A DNA stretch of 39,114 nt from positions 1-39,114 of the forward strand of contig NZ_BBJJ01000049.1 of NCBI RefSeq assembly GCF_000739815.1, written 5' to 3'. The stretch comes from Paraburkholderia mimosarum LMG 23256 = NBRC 106338 (GTDB taxonomy: Bacteria; Pseudomonadota; Gammaproteobacteria; Burkholderiales; Burkholderiaceae). Shown here one piece after another: positions 14,371-23,089 of the stretch; position 1 is the first letter of the stretch, and every line of letters begins with the position of its first letter. The notes beneath the pieces were generated by a model. It was not told the origin of the DNA and did no database searches. It worked only from the letters and a program-made list of their open reading frames with translations. The translations under genes and the position numbers were made by a program.

Positions 14371-15234
14371 TCAACTCTGCGGCGATGAAGGCAGATACGG
14401 CATCGGGTCCACCGGCTTGCCGTCGCGGCGCACCTCGAACAGCACCGCCACGCGGTCATTGTTGTCGCTGCCCATCTCCGCGATCTGCTGGCCCTGATGC
14501 ACGGTGTCGCCGGTCTTCACCATCAGACGGCGGTTGTGCGAGTAAGCCGTCAGGAAGTCCTTGTTGTGCTGGACGATGATCAGGCTGCCGTACCCGTTGA
14601 GCCCCGTACCCGCGTACATGACCTTGCCATCCGCGGCGGCGATCACCGGGTCGCCCGCCTTGCCCGCGATCTCGATGCCGCGCGTCGTGCCCGGCGCGAA
14701 CGGCTCGACCACACGGCCATGCGCCGGCCACACGAGCGCGACGCTGCTCGCGTGGCGTGCCACTTCTGCTGCGACCTGGCGATTTCCGGCGGCGCTCGCG
14801 GCTGGGTTCGAGGCGGTGCCGCCAGTCTGAGGCGCGGCCACCTGCACGGTAACCGTCTGCTTCGAAACCAGCTTGATCGACTGGCCCGCGCGCAGATGGC
14901 CGTTCGGCTTCATGTGGTTCCAGGCGGCTAGGTCCTTGACGGAAACGCTGTGCTTTTGCGCGATGCGCTGAAGCGTGTCGCCGCGGTGCGCGCGCACGTA
15001 GGTCGTTTTCGTCACGACGCGCGTGACCGGCGCGCTCGCCGCCGCCTGCATGTTGCTGGCATCGGTAGCCGATGCGTCCGAGGCCGGACTCGCCGCTGCC
15101 GATGTGTCGGGCTGCGGCTGTTGTTGCTGCTGCTGATTCACGTTGGCGCAGCCGCCCAGCAGGGCTGCCATTCCCAACACGGCCCAGAATCCCTTCAGAC
15201 CGCTGATCCGCTGAGCGCGACGATCTTCGAACAT
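14371..15234 (-). CDS. NlpD-like lipoprotein, LysM + degenerate M23 (LytM) domain
   Basis: 287 residues. The lipoprotein signal peptide has lipobox LLGGC with acylated Cys29. A Gln/Ala/Ser-rich linker is followed by a LysM peptidoglycan-binding domain (about 79-123) and an M23/LytM fold (about 167-282). The zinc-binding motifs are broken: the HxxxD region reads TTRGIEIA and the HLHFE motif reads AVLFE, while SHN survives. This matches NlpD/EnvC-type amidase activators rather than a working endopeptidase. The ATG at 15234 has an excellent AGGAGG upstream. It converges on the prp operon, sharing the terminator. A role in daughter-cell separation through AmiC-type amidases is inferred. The classical nlpD-surE-rpoS neighbours are absent, so this is probably a paralogue. 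Confidence 0.87.
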   Translation of the reverse strand: MFEDRRAQRISGLKGFWAVLGMAALLGGCANVNQQQQQQPQPDTSAAASPASDASATDASNMQAAASAPVTRVVTKTTYVRAHRGDTLQRIAQKHSVSVKDLAAWNHMKPNGHLRAGQSIKLVSKQTVTVQVAAPQTGGTASNPAASAAGNRQVAAEVARHASSVALVWPAHGRVVEPFAPGTTRGIEIAGKAGDPVIAAADGKVMYAGTGLNGYGSLIIVQHNKDFLTAYSHNRRLMVKTGDTVHQGQQIAEMGSDNNDRVAVLFEVRRDGKPVDPMPYLPSSPQS

Positions 15235-15915
15235 AGTTACCTCCTGCGGTGCATGCAGCCCGCGCGAATCGGCGAGAGACGGTCTGCTGCGTATATCGCG
15301 CTCCCGCCCTGACATCGCCCCGGCCCGCCAGCGCAGGGCCGCGTCGATTTGCAGCCAAAAGACCGCATCTCGACCGATAAACATTCAACGCACGCCGATC
15401 GCCGTGATAACGAACGAGCGTGCCATCTCAAAAACGATCCGGCATTGTAAAGCCCAATTCCCCGAAATTACCCCAGGGACAACACTTTGAAACAAATGTT
15501 AAATGGCCGGATTCTCGTACCACGAAGAAATCGGCGATGGGCAAGAGGACGCGCCCGCGTGCATCAGCGCGGCGCTCGGGGGCCCATCATCGTGCCCTTT
15601 AACTTGCCTTATCGGCAAACGCCCTCGGAAACTTGAACTGCGACTGCGGCGGGTTCAATGAAAGTGATTTGAGATTGCTGTAGTATCGGCCGCCGTCAGA
15701 CCAGAGCCCCGGCTCACGGGAACCCTCGCGCTTTCATCAGGTCTTTTCGTGGGCTTGTCCCGCGGCTGCGCTAGCGGCGTTTCGGGATTCCCAGCGCGCG
15801 GCGTCACGCGAACCTCGTCTGGTTTTCTGTTTTTCCGGTAGGTATTCCCAGCATTCCGCCGTCCGCTTTTTTTGGCCGCTTAAAGCGCCCTGGCGACACG
15901 GTCCGCTGCTCCAAC
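15235..15915. other. Long divergent intergenic region (681 nt)
   Basis: I see no gene that I can support here. The stretch between the NlpD-like gene (leftward) and the OpgC-domain gene (rightward) is locally less GC-rich. One weak rightward sigma-70-like pair is ATGAAA (15658-15663) and TAGTAT (15681-15686) with 17-bp spacing. Short open frames at 15420-15602 (plus) and 15737-15928 (minus) have no ribosome-binding site or recognisable content. It leaves an unusually long leader of about 230 nt before the OpgC gene. Confidence 0.35.
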
Positions 15916-17013
15916 ATGTCCAAGTCATCCCACCGTCTAGTCGAACTCGATTTTTTCCGCGGCCTCGTGCTGCTCATCATCGTCGTCGATCACATCGGCG
16001 GCAGCATCGTCTCGCGCGTCACGCTCCACGCCTACGCGCTGTGCGACGCGGCCGAGGTATTCGTCTTCCTCGGCGGATTCGCCACGGCCACCGCGTGGGC
16101 CGCGCTTTGCTCGCGCCACACCGAGGCGGCGGCCAGGCAGCGTTTCCTCAAGCGTGCGTTCGAGATCTACCGCGCGTTCGTCGTGACAGCGCTCCTGATG
16201 CTGCTCGTCACCGCGATCCTCGTTGCGTGCAACGTGGATGCGCCCAACCTCGCCACCACCGATCTCGACGATCTCACGCTCGCGCCCGCCGCCGCGCTGC
16301 GCGACATCGTGCTGCTGCGCCGCCAGCCTTATCTGGCAGGCGTGCTGCCCATGTACGCCTGTTTCGCCCTCGCCGCCCCGCTTGCGCTGCCGCTCGCGCG
16401 CACGCGGCCGTGGCTGCTGCTGGTCGTGAGCCTCGCGCTTTGGGGCGTCGCGCCCCACCTGGCGCCGTGGCTGCCGCATGTCGAGGACGTGCAATGGGAT
16501 TTCAACCCGTTCGGCTGGCAGTTGATGTTCGTCCTCGGCGTAATCGCGCAGGCGCAGCCCGTATTCCAGCGCGCCAGCGCGCACCGCCTTGGATCGCTCG
16601 TGACACTGGCGGCCCTGGCCGTCGTCGCGGCCGCGGCCATCTATCGCCTGCAACTCGGCAACGTCGCGCTCGATAGCGACTTCAAGCGCAACCTCGCATG
16701 GTTCCGCATGCTCAATTTCCTCGGCATTGCCTGGCTCACGGCGCACGCGATCCGCCTCGGATGGGCGAGGCGCCTCGCGCATGCACTGCCGTGGGTGGGC
16801 CTCGTCGGACGCAAGGGGATGCTCTCGTTCGTGGCCGGCGCCGTGATATCGCTCACGGTCGACTCGGTCCTCTACTGGTACACGGACGGCTACCTCGATG
16901 TCCCGCTCGGCCTCGTCGCAGACGCCGTCGCGATCTCCGCGCTGCTGATCGTCGCGCGTGCATCCGGCCCGCTCAAGCGCCTGCTGCCTTCGCGCGCCAA
17001 AGCTTCCGCCTGA
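15916..17013 (+). CDS. OpgC-domain integral membrane protein
   Basis: 365 residues with about ten hydrophobic segments. The N-terminus RLVELDFFRGLVLLIIVVDH, followed by AEVFVFLGGFATATAWA, is the OpgC signature (membrane acyltransferase superfamily). In E. coli, OpgC adds succinyl groups to periplasmic glucans. Many Burkholderia genomes carry several uncharacterised OpgC-domain proteins, and this one is not beside opgG/opgH. The substrate is therefore open. The ribosome-binding site is poor. It is followed 124 nt later by a secreted esterase gene on the same strand. Confidence 0.85.
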   Translation: MSKSSHRLVELDFFRGLVLLIIVVDHIGGSIVSRVTLHAYALCDAAEVFVFLGGFATATAWAALCSRHTEAAARQRFLKRAFEIYRAFVVTALLMLLVTAILVACNVDAPNLATTDLDDLTLAPAAALRDIVLLRRQPYLAGVLPMYACFALAAPLALPLARTRPWLLLVVSLALWGVAPHLAPWLPHVEDVQWDFNPFGWQLMFVLGVIAQAQPVFQRASAHRLGSLVTLAALAVVAAAAIYRLQLGNVALDSDFKRNLAWFRMLNFLGIAWLTAHAIRLGWARRLAHALPWVGLVGRKGMLSFVAGAVISLTVDSVLYWYTDGYLDVPLGLVADAVAISALLIVARASGPLKRLLPSRAKASA

Positions 17014-17137
17014 AACGACGCCGCCGCTGATAAACGTCCGCGCAGCCGGCCGCCGGCACCGGCTTCCGGCGTCCTCGGGCGGCTGCTAGCATGATGACCC
17101 CGCGCCACTGGTGCCCAACCGTTCCTTCGCCCCTGCC

Positions 17138-17992
17138 ATGCGCAGACTCCTTCGAACCGCGCTCCTTCCGCTCGCGCTCTCATGCGCGGCCTTCGTCACG
17201 CCGGCCGCGCCTGCCGCGGCGAGCACGATCGCGGTCCGCAGCTTCCACGCCGAGGCGCTCAACCGCGACTGGCCGTACGTGGTGTACCTGCCGAGCGGTT
17301 ATCGAGCCGACCAGAACCGCTACCCGGTGCTCTATCTCCTGCACGGCAACAACGGCGAGCCGATGGACTGGGTCACGCAAGGCCAGCTCCAGACCACGGT
17401 CGATGGGCTGATTGCCCGCCACGAAGTTCCGCCCGTAGTGATCGTGATGCCGCAGGGCGGCACCGACTGGTACGTCGACCGCAAGGAGAAGATGGAGACG
17501 GCGTTCTTCCAGGACCTGCTGCCCGAAATCGAATCGCACTTCGCGGTGGAAGACGCCCGGGACGGGCGCGCGATCGGCGGCGTCTCGATGGGCGGATTCG
17601 GCGCGCTGCGCTACACGATGGAACACCCCGACATGTTCTGCGGCACGCTGCTGCTCTCGCCGGCGGTCTATGCGAGCGATCCGCCGCCCAGCTCGGCGGC
17701 GCGGCATGTGGGCGTGTTCGGCGACCATCAGTTCGACGCGCAGATCTGGCGCACGCTCAACTACCCCGCGCTCTGGAAACCCTATTTCGCGCGGCCCTGG
17801 CGCGTTCCGTTCTTCATCGCCGCCGGCGACGACGACCTCGTAATCCAGGCCGAGGCGTCGCTCCTGTACACGCGGCTGCGCGAGGCGGGCAACCCCGCGG
17901 CGCTGCGCATCGTCGACGGCGGCCATGCGTGGCCCGTCTGGCGCGAACTGCTGCCCGCCGCGCTCAGGTACACGCTGGCCTGCGTGCGCTGA
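17138..17992 (+). CDS. Secreted esterase (esterase D / PF00756-type alpha/beta hydrolase)
   Basis: 284 residues. The signal peptide is MRRLLRTALLPLALSCAAF with cleavage near AAA-STI (about residue 28). The alpha/beta hydrolase shows the oxyanion strand LYLLHGNNG, nucleophile Ser150 in GGVSMGGFG, an acid in AAGDDDLVI (about 228-236) and His263 in DGGHAWPVW. The family includes feruloyl esterases, S-formylglutathione hydrolase and mycolyltransferases. The signal peptide argues for a periplasmic or extracellular esterase. Start choice is uncertain: an in-frame GTG at 17111 would add nine residues, and neither start has a good ribosome-binding site. Codirectional with the OpgC gene. Confidence 0.88.
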   Translation: MRRLLRTALLPLALSCAAFVTPAAPAAASTIAVRSFHAEALNRDWPYVVYLPSGYRADQNRYPVLYLLHGNNGEPMDWVTQGQLQTTVDGLIARHEVPPVVIVMPQGGTDWYVDRKEKMETAFFQDLLPEIESHFAVEDARDGRAIGGVSMGGFGALRYTMEHPDMFCGTLLLSPAVYASDPPPSSAARHVGVFGDHQFDAQIWRTLNYPALWKPYFARPWRVPFFIAAGDDDLVIQAEASLLYTRLREAGNPAALRIVDGGHAWPVWRELLPAALRYTLACVR

Positions 17993-18031
17993 GCGAGGCA
18001 CGCGGCGCGCCTCGTCCCGGCGTCGCCGGGC

Positions 18032-19099
18032 TCATTGCGCCCAGTTCACCCACAGCACCATCAGCACCGTCATGAGCGCCGGTCCGATGAAGATGCCGAT
18101 CAGCCCGAAGGTGGTCGCCCCGCCCAGGATGCCGAACAGCACGAGCAGAAACGGCAGGCGAGTGGAATTGCCGATCAGCACGGGCCGCACGAAATGCTCG
18201 GCGACGAACACCACCACGAAACCCCAGACGACGAGCGCGGCAGCGCCGACGAACGAACCCTGTATCAGGAGCCATAGCGCCGCGCCGCAAAACACGACGG
18301 GCGCGCAGAACGGCAGCATGGCCGCGATGGCCGTGACGGCGCCCAGCAGCGCCGCGTGCGGAACGCCGGTCGCGATATAGGCGGCGGTGAGCAGCACGCC
18401 CTCGCCCAGCCCCACGACGACGAGCCCGATGACCGTGCCGCGCACGGCAGCCGCCATGCGCGACAGGAGTTGGGCGCCGTCGGCACCGAAAGCGCGCAGC
18501 GCGCCGCGCATGACCGTGGCCGACAGGCGCGGCCCAGCCTGGAAAATCACGAACAGCGTGATGAGCATGAAAGCGAACGTCATCGTGGCGTGGGCGGCTT
18601 GCGCGCCGAAGTGGCGGCCGAACGAGACCATGGTGTCGCCGTGCAGGCTCTTCATCGCCGGCGAGGCCTTGAGCGGCTGAGCCAGATTGGCCTGCCACCA
18701 GTCGCTCACCTGACGGCTGCCTACGGGAAGCCGCGCGACAAAGTCGGGCACCGGCACGCCGTTTTGCTGGGCGTCGCGCAGCCACAGATAGAGCTCGTGG
18801 GCCTCCCCGCCCGCCCGGATGGCCGTGACCGCGATGGGCAGGAGCACGAGCAGGCCGATGGCGAGCGTGAGCAGGCTGGCGATCAGCGTCTTGCGGCCCC
18901 TGAACCATGCGCGGCGCTCGATCGCCTGATAGGCGGGCCACAGCACGATCGCGAACACGCTCGCCCACGCCACCGCGGGCAGAAACTCGCGCACGATCCA
19001 CAGCGCGAGCAGCACGAGCGTGGCGAACAGCACCGCAGAGGCGGCGCGCTGGATTTTTTGCTCGCTTGCGGAGTTCGGAACAGGCGGACGTTGAATCAT
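18032..19099 (-). CDS. AI-2E family transporter (PF01594 permease)
   Basis: 355 residues with about eight membrane segments. An N-terminal pair (ATLVLLALWIVREFLPAVAW, SLLTLAIGLLVLLPIAV) comes first, then a soluble loop of about 80 residues. The C-terminal bundle ends in FGLIGIFIGPALMTVLMVLW, which is typical of the family. Named for E. coli TqsA, the family also covers Na+/H+ antiporters and many uncharacterised permeases, so autoinducer export should not be assumed. It is convergent with the esterase gene. Confidence 0.9.
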   Translation of the reverse strand: MIQRPPVPNSASEQKIQRAASAVLFATLVLLALWIVREFLPAVAWASVFAIVLWPAYQAIERRAWFRGRKTLIASLLTLAIGLLVLLPIAVTAIRAGGEAHELYLWLRDAQQNGVPVPDFVARLPVGSRQVSDWWQANLAQPLKASPAMKSLHGDTMVSFGRHFGAQAAHATMTFAFMLITLFVIFQAGPRLSATVMRGALRAFGADGAQLLSRMAAAVRGTVIGLVVVGLGEGVLLTAAYIATGVPHAALLGAVTAIAAMLPFCAPVVFCGAALWLLIQGSFVGAAALVVWGFVVVFVAEHFVRPVLIGNSTRLPFLLVLFGILGGATTFGLIGIFIGPALMTVLMVLWVNWAQ

Positions 19100-19470
19100 G
19101 TAACCTCTGGAAAGTTCAAAACAAGGGCTCCGGCTTCCAGGCTGCCTGAAGCTGTCTCAATCACGCAAGTCACTCGCCCCGGGCCGCGCTTTTCTCAGAT
19201 CCTCCTCCGCACCGTCCGTTCCGTCCCCACCGCGAACATCCCGCCCGGCACCGCTTAACGAGCCCATCGATGTCGCGCCACGCACAACAGTGCGTTGCAC
19301 AAATTCGCGACGTCGCCCCTCCATCGGCCGCAAACCCCCATTCCTTCGTGAATCGCCACGTGTCGCTGTGCAATTGTTGCTGATAATGGAATGGTGTTTC
19401 AACGGCGACACAATGGCACTTGTCAGCAAGCGGGTCTACATTCGCGGCAACCACACTTTCGGAGCCGACA
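19100..19470. other. Divergent intergenic region, permease / DUF3331 gene
   Basis: 371 nt without a supported gene. The right half is relatively AT-rich (ATTGTTGCTGATAATGG around 19374-19390) and may hold the DUF3331 promoter, but no clear -35/-10 pair stands out. No strong inverted repeat or riboswitch motif seen. Confidence 0.35.
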
Positions 19471-19770
19471 ATGAAGAAAAAAGCGTGCCTCTCGCTTGAC
19501 GGAGCCAACGGTGAGCGCATCGAAATACTCGAGCAGACGGACACGGCGCTGGTGATCCGCTGGGTAGAGCCTGGGCGCTGTCATTATGGCGAGCAGCGCT
19601 GGCGCCGTCGCTCGGCGCATTCTTCGGGCACCTGCGCCGTATCGCGCCGCAAGATCCGCCGTGGCGACGCCGTGTTCAAGCCGGCCGAACGTCCGGCACC
19701 GCTCAACGCCTCCGTGATGATCGCCGCCGATGTATTCGGCGAGCTCATCGGCGCGGAACTGGCGCTGTAA
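19471..19770 (+). CDS. DUF3331 protein
   Basis: 99 residues. The pattern RIEILEQTDTALVIRWVEPG, then CHYGEQRWRRRSAH, then SGTCAVSRRKIRRGDAVF, then a hydrophobic tail, matches DUF3331, a small Burkholderiaceae family of unknown function. The spaced Cys residues (CHYG and GTCAVS) and the basic centre suggest a small nucleic-acid- or metal-binding fold, but that is inference. The ATG at 19471 has GGAG 6 nt upstream. Flanked by unrelated genes; no operon partner. Confidence 0.82.
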   Translation: MKKKACLSLDGANGERIEILEQTDTALVIRWVEPGRCHYGEQRWRRRSAHSSGTCAVSRRKIRRGDAVFKPAERPAPLNASVMIAADVFGELIGAELAL

Positions 19771-19784
19771 GCACAGCGACGGCC

Positions 19785-20264
19785 TCAGCGCGGCGCGAGC
19801 GCGATAGCGCGCGCCGCGTGCCGCGGCGCGAAGCCCGCCGAGCGGGCGCACAACGCCGCCACGCGGGTGAGCACGTCGGGGTCGAAGGCCGCCGCGCGCG
19901 GGCCCGACCGGTCCACGTGCAAGAGCAGTTGCTCGCTGGCCGAGACCGGCTCGGCTCGCTCGCCGGCGTACATCTCGAGATAGAGGCGCGCCCGCTTCGC
20001 GTCGTGCTCGATCACGCGCACCTCGACGCGCACCTGCGCGCCCTCCTTGATCTCGTGCAGGTAGTTCAGGTGCGCTTCCAGCGTGTACATCGAGCGCCCG
20101 CGCGCATCGCGCTGCGCCGCGTCGAGACCGATGGCATCGAGCAGCGCGTCGGTCGCGTAGCTGTAGATCAACATGTAAAACGCGTCGCGCAAGTGGCCGT
20201 TGTAATCGACCCACTCCGCGCGCACCGTGTCGTGATAGACCACGGGCGCTGTGTCGTTCGTCAT
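19785..20264 (-). CDS. Hotdog-fold acyl-CoA thioesterase
   Basis: 159 residues of the 4HBT type. The N-terminal VRAEWVDYNGHLRDAFYMLIYSYATDALLDAIG is the hotdog signature, with the catalytic Asp in WVDYNGHL. Then comes YTLEAHLNYLHEIKEGAQVRVEVRV. The sequence resembles betainyl-CoA/carnitine-operon thioesterases, which share WVDYNGHLRDAFY, but no carnitine genes are nearby, so the substrate is open. GAGGAG precedes the ATG at 20264. It is divergent from the ribonucleotide reductase gene. Confidence 0.85.
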   Translation of the reverse strand: MTNDTAPVVYHDTVRAEWVDYNGHLRDAFYMLIYSYATDALLDAIGLDAAQRDARGRSMYTLEAHLNYLHEIKEGAQVRVEVRVIEHDAKRARLYLEMYAGERAEPVSASEQLLLHVDRSGPRAAAFDPDVLTRVAALCARSAGFAPRHAARAIALAPR

Positions 20265-20502
20265 CGTGTCTCCTCGTTGTCTATGTGCCTGCGGGCGCGA
20301 GCAGTGTAACCGCAGAATGCGAGCGGCCGCCGCGAACTCCACCCGCCCTGGCCTGCGCCCTTGCGCCGCCGTGCACACGCCGCGCCGCTGGGGTAAGGTT
20401 GAGCGCATGCGGCACGGCTGCCGCGCGTCTCGCGCGCCGTCCCGCCACCCTTGAATCGTCCTTCAACCGCCGCCCGCGCGCGGCGCTATGCGAGGCCCGG
20501 CC

Positions 20503-23079
20503 ATGGCAGAAGACACGCCCCCGCTTCCGTTTCCTCCACAGCAGTTCTCGCTCGACGTGATGCTCGAGAAGTACGCCAAAGGCGACGAGCAAACCGCCGA
20601 CGACATCTATCGCCGTGTCGCACGCGGCGTCGCCCAGGTCGAGCCACCGGAGCTGCGCGCCGAGGTCGAGGCGCGTTTCGTCGACAACCTGCGCCACGGC
20701 GCGCTCGGCGCGGGACGGATCATGAGCGCGGCGGGCGCCGGCATCGAAGCCACGTTGATCAACTGCTTCGTGCAGCCGGTGGGCGACAGCATCCAGGGCG
20801 TGGACGACGAGGGCCGCCCCGGCATCTACGTCGCGCTGCTGCAGGCCGCCGAAACCATGCGGCGCGGCGGCGGCGTGGGCTACAACTTCTCGGCGATCCG
20901 GCCGCGCGGCGCGCTCGTGAAGTCGACGGGATCGAGCGCATCGGGGCCGTGCAGCTATATCGACGTGTTCGACGCCTCGTGCCGCACCGTGGAAAGCGCA
21001 GGCTCGCGGCGCGGCGCGCAAATGGCCGTGCTCGACTGCGATCACCCCGACCTGCCCGAGTTCATCGAGGCCAAGCATTCGAAGGGGCGCTGGAACAACT
21101 TCAACGTCTCGGTGGCGGTCACCGACGCGTTCATGCACGCCGTGGAAAACGATGCGCCCTGGCAACTCGTGCATCGCGCCGAGCCCTCGCCCGCGCTGCG
21201 CGCCTCGGGCGACCTGCACCGGCGCGACGACGGCAACTGGGTCTACGCCGAACTACGCGCCCGCGCGCTGTGGGACGCGATCATGCGCTCGACCTACGAC
21301 GTCGCCGAACCGGGCGTGGTGTTCATCTCGCGCATGAACGAGGACAACAACCTGCGCGCGCAGGAAGCGATCCGCGCGACCAACCCGTGCGGCGAGCAGC
21401 CGCTGCCCGCCTACGGGTGCTGCAACCTCGGGCCGCTCGACCTCACGCGCTTCGTGATCGAGCCGTTCGCGCAACTGCGCGGCCGCGGCGAATACAAAGA
21501 CACCGATTTCGACTGGGACGCACTCGCCGAACGCACGCGCACCCAGGTGCGCTTTCTCGACGACGTGCTCGACGCCACGCTCTGGCCGCTGCCCGAGCAG
21601 CAGGCGGAAGCGGCGGCCAAGCGGCGCATCGGCGTGGGCTTCACGGGGCTCGGCGACACGCTCGTGATGCTCGGCATCCGCTATAACTCCGAGCAAGGCT
21701 GTGCATTCGGCGCACGCGTGGGACGCACGATGCGCGACGCCGCCTACCACGCTTCGGTCGAACTCGCGCGCGAGCGCGGCGCGTTTGCCCTCTTCGACGC
21801 CAATACCTATCTCGAAGCCGGCACCTTCGCCTCGCGCCTGCCCGACGATCTCAAGGGCGAGATCCGCGCGCATGGCATCCGCAACAGCCATCTGCTCTCC
21901 ATCGCGCCCACGGGCACGGTGAGCCTCGCGTTCGCCGACAACGTCTCGAACGGCATCGAACCCGCGTTCTCGTGGACCTATCAGCGCACGCGCCGCATGG
22001 CAGACGGCAGCCGCGAGACCTTCAACGTCGAGGACCACGCGTGGCGCGTGTACCGCGAGCTGGGCGGCGACGTGAACGCACTGCCCGGGTACTTCGTGAG
22101 CGCGCTGGAAATGAGCGCGCAGGACCACGTGGCGATGATGGCGGCCGTGCAGCCCTATGTCGACACGTCGATCTCGAAGACCGTCAACGTCCCTGCCGAC
22201 TATCCTTTCGAGGACTTCGAAAACCTCTATCTCGACGCATGGCGGCGCGGCCTGAAGGGACTCGCGACCTACCGGCCGAACGAGACGCTCGGCGCGGTTC
22301 TGCAAACGCTGCCGCCGCAAGCCGCGGCGCCTGCCGACGATGCGCTCGGCGATCTGCTGCTGGACCCGCTGCGCGTGGCGATCGATCATCGGCCAAAGGG
22401 CGAATTGCCCGCCGTGATCGAAAAGATCGAGTACATCACCCAGACCGGCAAGGTCTCGCTCTACGTGGCGGTCTCGTTCCTGGAGGTGACCGGCCACGTC
22501 GGCGGCGAAGCCGTGACGATCGAGCGGCCTATCGAATTCTTCATTCCCGTGGGCCAGCGCGACGAATCGCAGCAATGGATCACGGCGACGATGCGTTCGC
22601 TCTCACTGGCGGCGCGCGGCGGTTTCGTTGCGCGCAATCTGCAGGACTTGCGCAAGGTGTCATGGGATCGCGGCCAGGTGCGCTACGGCGAAACGCAGCG
22701 CCTCGACGGCCGGCGCATCCCGCTTTGGCACGACTCCGAAGTCGCGGCCATCGCCTACGCGATCCAGCAGATCCTGCACCGGCGCGGCTTTCTCGATGCC
22801 GAAGGGCGCCAGGTGCCGTCACGTCTGCTCGCGCAACTGCGCAGCGGCGCGTTGACCGGATCTGGGCAAGCGCAAGCGGACGTGGACCGAGCGCCACCGG
22901 CGGAACGTTCCGGCGATCAGGTGCTGGAACGCGACAACGCGCTGCCCGCCGACTCGCACCATGCCATGCCTCATGCGATGCTCGGGCGCAAATGCGGCTC
23001 GTGCGGGGCGAATGCCGTGATCCGCAAGGACGGCTGCGACTTCTGCACGGCGTGCGGAGAGATCGGGACGTGCGGCTGA
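20503..23079 (+). CDS. Adenosylcobalamin-dependent (class II) ribonucleotide reductase
   Basis: 858 residues. It reduces ribonucleotides to deoxyribonucleotides using a coenzyme B12 radical and no oxygen. Visible marks: GGGVGYNFSAIRPRGA; NPCGEQPL at 294-301, the class II form of the active-site Cys-Glu motif; and SIAPTGTVSLAF, the phosphate-binding loop. The C-terminus carries a CxxC-rich tail (KCGSCGANAV, CDFCTACGEIGTCG), likely a zinc ribbon or redox shuttle. The ATG at 20503 has GAGG 7 nt upstream; an ATG five codons earlier is possible. It is single-gene, which fits class II. It would supply dNTPs when oxygen limits the class Ia enzyme, provided B12 is available. Confidence 0.93.
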   Translation: MAEDTPPLPFPPQQFSLDVMLEKYAKGDEQTADDIYRRVARGVAQVEPPELRAEVEARFVDNLRHGALGAGRIMSAAGAGIEATLINCFVQPVGDSIQGVDDEGRPGIYVALLQAAETMRRGGGVGYNFSAIRPRGALVKSTGSSASGPCSYIDVFDASCRTVESAGSRRGAQMAVLDCDHPDLPEFIEAKHSKGRWNNFNVSVAVTDAFMHAVENDAPWQLVHRAEPSPALRASGDLHRRDDGNWVYAELRARALWDAIMRSTYDVAEPGVVFISRMNEDNNLRAQEAIRATNPCGEQPLPAYGCCNLGPLDLTRFVIEPFAQLRGRGEYKDTDFDWDALAERTRTQVRFLDDVLDATLWPLPEQQAEAAAKRRIGVGFTGLGDTLVMLGIRYNSEQGCAFGARVGRTMRDAAYHASVELARERGAFALFDANTYLEAGTFASRLPDDLKGEIRAHGIRNSHLLSIAPTGTVSLAFADNVSNGIEPAFSWTYQRTRRMADGSRETFNVEDHAWRVYRELGGDVNALPGYFVSALEMSAQDHVAMMAAVQPYVDTSISKTVNVPADYPFEDFENLYLDAWRRGLKGLATYRPNETLGAVLQTLPPQAAAPADDALGDLLLDPLRVAIDHRPKGELPAVIEKIEYITQTGKVSLYVAVSFLEVTGHVGGEAVTIERPIEFFIPVGQRDESQQWITATMRSLSLAARGGFVARNLQDLRKVSWDRGQVRYGETQRLDGRRIPLWHDSEVAAIAYAIQQILHRRGFLDAEGRQVPSRLLAQLRSGALTGSGQAQADVDRAPPAERSGDQVLERDNALPADSHHAMPHAMLGRKCGSCGANAVIRKDGCDFCTACGEIGTCG

Positions 23080-23089
23080 GGTTTGGCGC

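Noticed and set aside
15420..15602. Small plus-strand frame (60 codons) in the spacer before the OpgC gene
   Set aside because: No ribosome-binding site, no recognisable content, and basic low-complexity composition.
19413..19428. TGGCAC-TTGTC-AGCA as a sigma-54 promoter before the DUF3331 gene
   Set aside because: The GC element is one base off the required -24/-12 spacing and no activator gene is nearby.
20265..20502. Cobalamin riboswitch before the B12-dependent reductase
   Set aside because: The B12-box and other conserved segments are not present in the short divergent gap.
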